Of a stretch of DNA of 7,222 nt, positions 1-4,646 are shown in pieces. The DNA lies in the NCBI GenBank assembly GCA_900554455.1, contig USHT01000049.1:1-7222 (forward strand), in the 5' to 3' direction. The first letter of the stretch is position 1. The number at the start of each line of letters is the position of its first letter. Origin of the DNA: an uncultured Collinsella sp. Lineage in GTDB: Bacteria > Actinomycetota > Coriobacteriia > Coriobacteriales > Coriobacteriaceae. The notes under the pieces are model-generated. The model was not told the DNA's origin and did not search any database. It was given only the letters and a program-made list of their open reading frames with translations. The position numbers and the translations under genes were made by a program.

Positions 1-217
1 CGACGGTGCCGGCCTGGGCGTCGGCGCGATAGAAGCTCAAGGGCACGCGAAGCAGCGAGGACGCATCGCCGGGCACGGCGATGTTCACAAACTGACCGGG
101 CTTGAGCGCACTTGCAAGCTTGGGGGCCGAGATAACGAGCGAGAAGATGCCGTCGGCAATCTCCTGGTTCGAGACGACCTCGAAGTCGTGCATGCGTGCA
201 GTGGAAGGTGTGGGCAT
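1..217 (-). CDS. pyrK: Dihydroorotate dehydrogenase electron-transfer subunit PyrK (5' part, cut by window edge)
   Basis: Only the first 72 codons are present; the rest lies beyond position 1. PyrK is the FAD and 2Fe-2S subunit that passes electrons from dihydroorotate dehydrogenase (PyrD) to NAD+ in the fourth step of UMP synthesis. What is visible is the start of the FAD-binding barrel: a SNQEIADGIF segment at residues 16-25 that matches the N-terminus of Bacillus PyrK, PGQFVNI at 40-46, and the flavin-binding RVPLS at 57-61. The ATG at 217 is chosen because GGAG lies 5 bases upstream; a second ATG at 193 has no comparable site and would cut into the family's first strand. It follows pyrC on the same strand after a 92-bp gap. 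Related ferredoxin-NADP reductase-like subunits share this fold, but the pyr context makes PyrK the best call. Confidence 0.88.
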   Translation of the reverse strand, partial: MPTPSTARMHDFEVVSNQEIADGIFSLVISAPKLASALKPGQFVNIAVPGDASSLLRVPLSFYRADAQAGTV

Positions 218-246
218 AGACGCTCCAATCCCCCATGCGGTTGCAT

Positions 247-289
247 GGACCAAACGAACAGAAAGCGCGGCACCGCAAGGGCGCCGCGC
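247..289 (-). terminator. GC-rich hairpin with T-rich tail between pyrC and pyrK
   Basis: On the minus strand the arms at 289-280 and 274-265 form ten consecutive pairs (one G-U) around a five-base loop. They are followed by TTTCTGTT, an imperfect T tract. It sits 20 bases past the pyrC stop and about 48 bases before the pyrK start. It could be an intrinsic terminator that ends or reduces transcription from pyrRBC into pyrK, or a processing/stability hairpin. The interrupted T tract argues against full termination. Confidence 0.5.
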
Positions 290-309
290 ACAAAAGCGAT
301 AAGGCTATG

Positions 310-1595
310 CTAGCAGATGCAGCCGTCGGCAAGCGTCTGTTTACCGCCGACAAATACATCGGTGGCACGACCGGTGAGCGTGCGGCCGGCAAAACCGGAG
401 TTCTCGGCGCGCGACTCGTAGCCGTCCTCGCCGACCGTCCAGGTGACGGTGGGATCGAAAACGGTCAGGTCGGCAACGGAGCCCGCCTTGACCTGAACCT
501 GATCCAGGCCCAGGATCTCACGCGGCTTGATGGCCATGAGCTCGACCATACGCCCCATGCCCATCTTGCCGGTGTTGACCAGTTCGGTAAGCACGAGTGC
601 CAGCGAGGTCTCAAGGCCGATCATGCCGAAGGGCGCAAGCTCGAACTCGCGCGCCTTCTCCCACGGGGTGTGGGGGGCGTGGTCGGTGACAATGGCGTCG
701 ACGGTGCCGTCGATGACGCCCTGGCGGATAGCCTCGGCATCCTCGTCGGTACGCAGCGGCGGGTTGACCTTGAGCGAGGTGTTGTAGGTCTCGTCCAGAT
801 CGTTCTCGGTCAGGAACATGTGATGCGGGGTGGCCTCGCAGGTGACCTGCACGCCAGCGGCCTTACCGGCACGCACGATCTCCAGGCCATGGGCGGTGGA
901 GATGTGCTGGATGTGCAGCTTGGCACCGGTCAGCTTGGCGATCTCAATGTCGCGATCTGGAGCTCCTCGCCGGCAGCCGGCCAGCCCTCGAGGGCCAGAC
1001 GGGTCGAGACCTTGCCCTCGTTGATCTGGCCGTGGCCGACCAAGTCCTCGTCCTGGCAGTGGCTCATAAAGACCTTGCCGAACATCTTGCCGTAGTCCAT
1101 GCAACGACGGAGCATGCCCGCGCCCTGCACGCCGCGACCGTCGTCGGTGAAGGCGACGGCGCCGTGGGCGACCATATCGCCCATCTCGGACATGGCCTCG
1201 CCCTTAAGACCGCGGGTCATGGCGCCCGACGGATAGACGCGGCAGTGACCGACCTCGGCAGCGCGGGACTTGACGAACTCCACGACGGTGCCGTTATCGG
1301 TGACGGGATCGGTGTTGGGCATGGAGCACACGCCGGTAAAGCCGCCCTTGGCAGCCGCGCGGGTGCCGCTCTCGATGTCCTCTTTGACCTCGTAGCCGGG
1401 CTCGCGAAGGTGAACGTGCATATCCACCAGGCCAGGGACGAGGTACTTGCCGGAAAGGTCGCGGACCTCGGCTCCCTCGACGGCGAGATTCTCGCCGACC
1501 TCGGCGATCTTGTCGCCGTCAATCAGGACGTCAACGACACCGTCGAGCTCGACGGACGGGTCGACGACGTGGGCATTCTTAAGAAGCAAGGCCAT
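310..1595 (-). pseudogene. pyrC: Dihydroorotase PyrC, broken by a frameshift near 950
   Basis: PyrC closes carbamoyl-aspartate to dihydroorotate, the third step of UMP synthesis, in the cytoplasm. The start ATG at 1595 has GGAGG 8 bases upstream and overlaps the pyrB stop by 17 bp. Residues 1-215 carry the amidohydrolase metal site H60-V-H62-L-R64, the MPNT motif at 92-95, FTDDG with D151, and SHCQD with H179. The frame then runs to TLRSPS and a stop, while the adjacent frame resumes exactly with [25 protein letters not shown] and TDHAPH through to the TAG at 310. Restoring four bases (CGCG) at 950-953 gives a continuous 429-residue enzyme, the usual length for this class. The rest of the gene is well conserved, so the break is either very recent or a sequence/assembly error. 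No complete dihydroorotase can be made from the DNA as given. Confidence 0.85.
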
Positions 1596-2523
1596 TATCG
1601 GCACCTCCAAGCAGCAGATACAGGATAGCCATACGCACGCAGATACCGGCGTAGACCTGCTCCAGGATGACGGAGCGTTGCGGGTGGTCGGCCATATAGG
1701 AGTCGAACTCGACACCGCGGTTGATGGGGCCCGGGTGGCAGATGATCGCGTCGGGCTTCATGAGCTTCTCGCGGTCCTTGGTCAGGCCGAAGAGCTTGTG
1801 GTACTCGCGAATGGTCGGGAACGGGGCACCCTCGAGGCGCTCCTGCTGCACGCGCAGCATGTAGACGACGTCCAGCTCGGGCAGGACGGAATCGAGGTCG
1901 CTCGTCACGTGGTCGCAGCCCAGGACCTCGGGCGCCGGCGGCAGCAGCGTGCCGGGGGCGACGGCGTAGGTCTCGCAGCCCATGATCTTAAGGGCGGGGA
2001 TCAGCGAGCCGCAGACGCGGGAGTGCGCGATATCGCCGACGACGGCGACCTTCAGACCGTGGAAGTCACCCTTGTGCTCCCAGATGGTGTACAGGTCGAG
2101 AAGGGCCTGCGTGGGATGGTTGTGCTTGCCGTCGCCGGCGCAGATGACGCTCGCGGGCGAGTTCTGCGTGACGATGTAGGGAGCACCGGCGTGCTTATCG
2201 CGCACGACGATGCAGTCGATCTTGTAGGCGTTGAGGGTCTCGACGGTGTCGACGAGGCTCTCACCCTTGACCGTGGAGGTCGAGGAGCCGCCAAAGTTGA
2301 GGCTGTCGGCCGAAAGACGCTTCTCGGCGAGTTCGAAGGAGCTGCGGGTGCGCGTCGAGGGCTCGTTGAACATGTTGACGATGGTCTTGCCCTTGAGCGT
2401 GGGGACCTTCTTGATGGCACGCTCGTTGACCTCGGAGAACGCCTTGGCGGTCTCGAGGATGAGCTTGATGTCCTCTTCGGAGTACTCGGTAATGTCGATC
2501 AGGTGCTTATGGTTGAACGCCAC
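1579..2523 (-). CDS. pyrB: Aspartate carbamoyltransferase catalytic subunit
   Basis: This enzyme joins carbamoyl phosphate and aspartate to form carbamoyl-aspartate, the committed step of pyrimidine synthesis. It acts as a cytoplasmic trimer. The carbamoyl-phosphate motif STRTR is at residues 56-60 and is followed by SFE; GESLVDT lies at about 87-93, and the [17 protein letters not shown] and CHPGPINRG segments of the family are all present. The 314-residue length is normal. I prefer GTG at 2523 as start: a full GGAGGTGA site lies 8 bases before it. An upstream in-frame GTG at 2535 falls inside that same site and cannot use it. The Shine-Dalgarno lies in the last codons of pyrR, whose stop is 4 bp upstream, so translation is probably coupled. 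The 3' end overlaps pyrC by 17 bp. No pyrI regulatory subunit is seen in the window. Confidence 0.95.
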   Translation of the reverse strand: MAFNHKHLIDITEYSEEDIKLILETAKAFSEVNERAIKKVPTLKGKTIVNMFNEPSTRTRSSFELAEKRLSADSLNFGGSSTSTVKGESLVDTVETLNAYKIDCIVVRDKHAGAPYIVTQNSPASVICAGDGKHNHPTQALLDLYTIWEHKGDFHGLKVAVVGDIAHSRVCGSLIPALKIMGCETYAVAPGTLLPPAPEVLGCDHVTSDLDSVLPELDVVYMLRVQQERLEGAPFPTIREYHKLFGLTKDREKLMKPDAIICHPGPINRGVEFDSYMADHPQRSVILEQVYAGICVRMAILYLLLGGADNGLAS

Positions 2524-2527
2524 GGTA

Positions 2528-3124
<597 letters not shown>

Positions 3125-3133
3125 TCACATGTC

Positions 3134-3153
3134 TTGACTGCTGACACAGTCAA
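3134..3153. repeat. Short perfect inverted repeat just upstream of pyrR
   Basis: TTGACTG and CAGTCAA form 7-bp perfect arms around a 6-base spacer, 14 bases upstream of the pyrR Shine-Dalgarno region. On the pyr transcript it overlaps the last bases of the U tract, so it can only fold after transcription has passed the attenuator. It could be a protein operator, a small 5' hairpin or chance; no function can be assigned. Confidence 0.4.
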
Positions 3154-3189
3154 AAAAATAGATGCCCGACCGCTCAAAGCGGACCAGAC
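3152..3189 (-). terminator. Terminator-like hairpin in the pyr leader (attenuator)
   Basis: On the minus strand GTCTG (3189-3185) pairs with CGGGC (3168-3164) with two G-U pairs. Inside it CCGCT (3182-3178) pairs with AGCGG (3174-3170) around a TTG loop. ATCTA and then seven T residues (3158-3152) follow. This sits about 40 bases before pyrR and directly after the larger stem-loop at 3190-3238, the arrangement expected of a PyrR attenuator. The 5-base gap between stem and T tract makes it weaker than a textbook terminator. Confidence 0.5.
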
Positions 3190-3238
3190 ACCCACAAGGA
3201 AGGGCTGCTCTTTGGCAGCTATGTAATTCCATGTGGGT
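3190..3238 (-). promoter_or_regulatory. Candidate PyrR-binding stem-loop in the pyr leader
   Basis: In the pyr transcript, seven pairs (3238-3232 with 3196-3190), a U-U mismatch and four pairs (GGAA with UUCC) form the lower stem. An asymmetric internal loop of seven bases against two follows. A five-pair upper stem GCUGC/GCAGC then closes the hexaloop CAAAGA. Known PyrR-binding loops have a stem with an internal bulge topped by a hexaloop of form CNGNGA; here one of the four fixed positions differs (A at position 3). Position, fold and the pyrR gene downstream support a PyrR site, which is an inference. Confidence 0.55.
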
Positions 3239-3344
3239 ATCTCGTACCCCTTTAATGGTCAAGGGATAGTGTAACCAACCTCGAGCTTAATTGCGAGCAT
3301 AAATACAGAGCAATCCTTAAACGGAGCCCAATGCTTCATAAACC

Positions 3345-3373
3345 TATATATATTTGTGGGACGAGCTTGAAAA
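3345..3373 (-). promoter_or_regulatory. Candidate promoter for the pyr operon
   Basis: On the minus strand TTTTCA (3373-3368) and TATATA (3350-3345) are separated by 17 bases, each matching four of six sigma-70 consensus positions. A transcript from about 3338 would carry a leader of roughly 225 bases that includes the whole PyrR stem-loop and attenuator. An alternative -10, TACACT at 3273-3268, would give a shorter leader that still includes both hairpins but has a poor -35. Confidence 0.4.
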
Positions 3374-3395
3374 CGCACGCACGAGCTGGCATAAT
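3367..3395 (+). promoter_or_regulatory. Upstream promoter candidate (P1) reading toward rpmB
   Basis: TTGAAA (3367-3372) and CATAAT (3390-3395) are spaced by exactly 17 bases, and TGG before the hexamer gives an extended -10. This is the best sigma-70-like promoter in the window. It would start near 3402 and give a 5' untranslated region of about 160 bases before rpmB. Its -35 overlaps that of the divergent pyr promoter candidate. I see no small ORF with a good ribosome binding site between 3402 and 3564. Confidence 0.55.
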
Positions 3396-3501
3396 CCCCT
3401 CTGCTGCACGCAAATCGGATCTACGTCCAGGGCCGTGGCGTGGGCACTATCGCCAAAAGAGAAATATCTCTGTGTAGATTACGCACAGGGAGCTGCTTCT
3501 G

Positions 3502-3510
3502 TGCTATAGT
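3502..3510 (+). promoter_or_regulatory. Proximal promoter candidate (P2) for rpmB
   Basis: TGCTATAGT is an extended -10 element with TATAGT at 3505-3510. No good -35 lies at the right distance (CGCACA at 3482-3487 matches only the last three positions), as is common with extended -10 promoters. The start would be near 3517, about 48 bases before rpmB. Confidence 0.5.
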
Positions 3511-3564
3511 TCAGGCTTGTTTGTTAACGCGACATGTTCGTTTGTCGCCCAAGGAGGGTCAGTT

Positions 3565-3753
3565 ATGTCCAAAGTTTGCGAAGTTTGCGGTAAGCACCCC
3601 GTTGCCGGTCGCTCCATCAGCCACTCTCACCGCGTCACCAACCGTAAGTTCCGCCCCAACATCCAGCGCGTTTACGTCGTCGTCGACGGTCACCGTCGCA
3701 AGATGAACGTTTGCTCCACCTGCCTCAAGTCCGGCAAGGTTGCGCGCTCCTAA
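3565..3753 (+). CDS. rpmB: 50S ribosomal protein L28, zinc-binding form
   Basis: L28 is a small structural protein of the large ribosomal subunit. The 62-residue product has the family signature from the start: CEVCGK at 5-10, then SISHSH and VTNRKFRPNIQ, and the C-terminal VCSTCLKSGKV. Cysteines 5, 8, 50 and 53 form two CxxC pairs, so this is the C+ form that can hold zinc. The ATG at 3565 is 7 bases after AAGGAGG. It stands alone, divergent from the pyr operon, with two promoter candidates upstream. A strong hairpin terminator starts about 70 bases after its stop. A six-pair hairpin (3529-3534 with 3543-3548) sits just before the Shine-Dalgarno and could affect translation. Confidence 0.97.
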   Translation: MSKVCEVCGKHPVAGRSISHSHRVTNRKFRPNIQRVYVVVDGHRRKMNVCSTCLKSGKVARS

Positions 3754-3821
3754 ATAAGGTCTTACCAACAAGTACCTCGGACTCTCCGGGTCAGAGACCT
3801 CGCGTTCACATAGAACTTACC

Positions 3822-3854
3822 AAAAGCGCCCTCCCCTACGGAGGGCGCTTTTTT
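3822..3854. terminator. Strong bidirectional intrinsic terminator after rpmB
   Basis: GCGCCCTCC (3826-3834) pairs perfectly with GGAGGGCGC (3840-3848) around a five-base loop. It is flanked by AAAA on the left and six T residues on the right, so the stem can extend by four A-T pairs and works on both strands. It ends rpmB transcription and would also stop minus-strand transcripts leaving the transposase remnant. Confidence 0.92.
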
Positions 3855-3857
3855 GCA

Positions 3858-3884
3858 CTCATTGGGGACGGATTTAAATGAGTG
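3858..3884 (+). repeat. Left inverted end repeat of the transposase unit
   Basis: The segment begins CTCATTGGGGAC and ends AAATGAGTG. With the two preceding bases, CACTCATT (3856-3863) and AATGAGTG (3877-3884) also form an eight-pair hairpin. It differs from the right end repeat at five positions. Confidence 0.65.
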
Positions 3885-3905
3885 TTTGCGAATGTCAAAG
3901 GGATC

Positions 3906-4314
3906 CTAGCCCAGCTGATATGCCTTGTAGCTTGACCAGCGGTACGCCTCGAGCGAGTCGAGCGCACCTTTCACGGGATTGAGATGGATATAATCGAGCA
4001 GCTGTACCGCCTGCGTGTCCGACTCAACCGCGACCCGTGAATAGCGATTGTCAAACAGATGGCCTGTTCTCCCCGTTTTCCCATTGAAATACTTGGCATA
4101 CGCCGTCAGCGCACACTGCATTGCCTTTGAAAGGTTGTCAAATGGGTCATCAACCAGCCAACACCGCCACTTCATGGCGCGCAAACCTGTCCGAGATATC
4201 CGATAAGAAACGATAACGGTCGGAGTCATCTTCAAAAATAATCTGTTTGGAGTTGCCGCGGTCAAAGACGTGGTAACAGCCGGTGATCGAAACGGGGCGG
4301 GCGCATCGGGGCAT
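3906..4314 (-). pseudogene. REP-associated tyrosine transposase, catalytic HUH region deleted
   Basis: The original gene starts at ATG 4314, 6 bases after GGAG, and reads MPRCARPVSITGCYHVFDRG, then YRFLSDI and HEVAVLA, the N-terminus of Y1 (COG1943-type) transposases. After 53 family-like residues it hits a stop near 4150. The homologous sequence resumes in another frame with LVDDPFDNLSKAM, GRTGHLFDNRY and DYIHLNPVKGAL, ending at TAG 3906. In the family the stretch between is about ten residues containing the catalytic NHVH (HUH) motif. It is missing here at about 4157/4158, and the loss also shifts the frame. The tyrosine of DYIHLNPV is probably the nucleophile. The remainder could be read as a 119-residue ORF from 4265, but that would begin in the wrong frame, so I treat it as a pseudogene. 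Confidence 0.85.
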
Positions 4315-4316
4315 AA

Positions 4317-4359
4317 TCTCTCCTTTCAAAACTGTTCAGGCAACACCTAAAAGGAGAGA
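4317..4359 (-). promoter_or_regulatory. Inverted repeat that masks the transposase ribosome binding site
   Basis: TCTCTCCTTT (4317-4326) and AAAGGAGAGA (4350-4359) are perfect 10-bp arms with a 23-base loop. On the transposase transcript the 3' arm contains the Shine-Dalgarno AAAGGAG just 2 bases from the ATG, so the folded leader would hide it. IS200 is known to restrain its transposase with a leader hairpin over the ribosome binding site; the same role is inferred here. Confidence 0.65.
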
Positions 4360-4445
4360 AGCAACGCGAAATGCTGAGCCTGCAACCTATTTATATCCAA
4401 TAAGCGGCAATAACAGGCCCAGAACGGCAAAATGGCAAAACGATG

Positions 4446-4495
4446 TCTGTCCCAAATGAGTGAAAGCACTCATGTAAGCCTGTCCCCAACGAGCG
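4446..4495. repeat. Right inverted end repeat and REP-like hairpin
   Basis: ATGAGTG (4456-4462) and CACTCAT (4467-4473) form a perfect seven-pair hairpin with an AAAG loop. CTGTCCC-type blocks flank it on both sides (4446-4453 and 4480-4488) in direct orientation, each followed by AA-GAG. Positions 4467-4493 are the inverted counterpart of 3858-3884. The layout of a small palindrome beside a conserved GTCCC/GGGAC foot is typical of REP elements that pair with Y1 transposases. Confidence 0.65.
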
Positions 4496-4524
4496 GGGCG
4501 GTGGAGCAGGCAAATAGTTTTAGT

Positions 4525-4554
4525 TAAAACGTTTCAGTTTATTGAAGCGTTTTA
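4525..4554. promoter_or_regulatory. Operator-like inverted repeat upstream of adhE
   Basis: TAAAACGTTTCA (4525-4536) and TGAAGCGTTTTA (4543-4554) are 12-bp arms matching at 11 positions, with a 6-base spacer. Each arm is itself near-palindromic around a central CG (AAACGTTT in the first), like LacI-family or cre-type half sites. An additional GTTTTA lies at 4518-4523. The repeat sits about 50-75 bases upstream of the adhE -10. A regulator of fermentation could bind here, but no regulator gene is in the window and the site does not match the Rex consensus. Confidence 0.5.
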
Positions 4555-4597
4555 GTGTGCCTTTTAAAGGAATCTTACCGTTCGCCGAATAATTTCT

Positions 4598-4606
4598 TGC
4601 TATCAT
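4598..4606 (+). promoter_or_regulatory. Candidate adhE promoter (extended -10)
   Basis: TGCTATCAT gives an extended -10 with TATCAT at 4601-4606, predicting a start near 4613 and a short leader of about 34 bases. No convincing -35 is visible at 17 bases, so activation from the upstream inverted repeat is possible. Confidence 0.4.
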
Positions 4607-4646
4607 GCAAGGCGTAGGGTAAATCTCCGATCGCAAGGAGACACAA

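Larger units (their letters stand above)
3858..4493. mobile_element. Remnant of a REP-associated (Y1/IS200-like) transposase unit with inverted end repeats
   Basis: The 636-bp segment is bounded by 27-bp imperfect inverted repeats (3858-3884 and 4467-4493, 22 of 27 positions identical). It contains one minus-strand transposase gene that is no longer intact. Each end carries a GGGGAC/GTCCCC block beside an ATGAGTG palindrome, resembling REP-type sequences that flank REP-associated tyrosine transposases. It lies between the rpmB terminator and the adhE control region and disrupts no recognisable gene. No target-site duplication was evident by eye, as expected for this class. Confidence 0.65.

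Noticed and set aside
235..1095. 286-codon plus-strand frame opposite pyrC
   Set aside because: Antisense shadow of pyrC with no recognisable family and no good ribosome binding site.
1596..1715. N-terminal extension of pyrC up to 1715
   Set aside because: It reads through pyrB in another frame. ATG 1595 has a good ribosome binding site and begins the family's [13 protein letters not shown] sequence.
3257..3262. TTGACC on the minus strand as a -35 for pyrR
   Set aside because: The hexamer at 17 bases (TACCCA) is a poor -10 and would start the RNA inside the first arm of the PyrR stem-loop.
3754..3821. Possible small RNA or tRNA-like fold between rpmB and its terminator
   Set aside because: Only a weak GGTCT/AGACC pairing is present, with no tRNA arms or conserved loops; it is probably just the rpmB 3' untranslated region.
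4360..4445. Possible short gene between the transposase start and the right end repeat
   Set aside because: No ORF with a start and ribosome binding site on either strand; treated as non-coding leader of the element.
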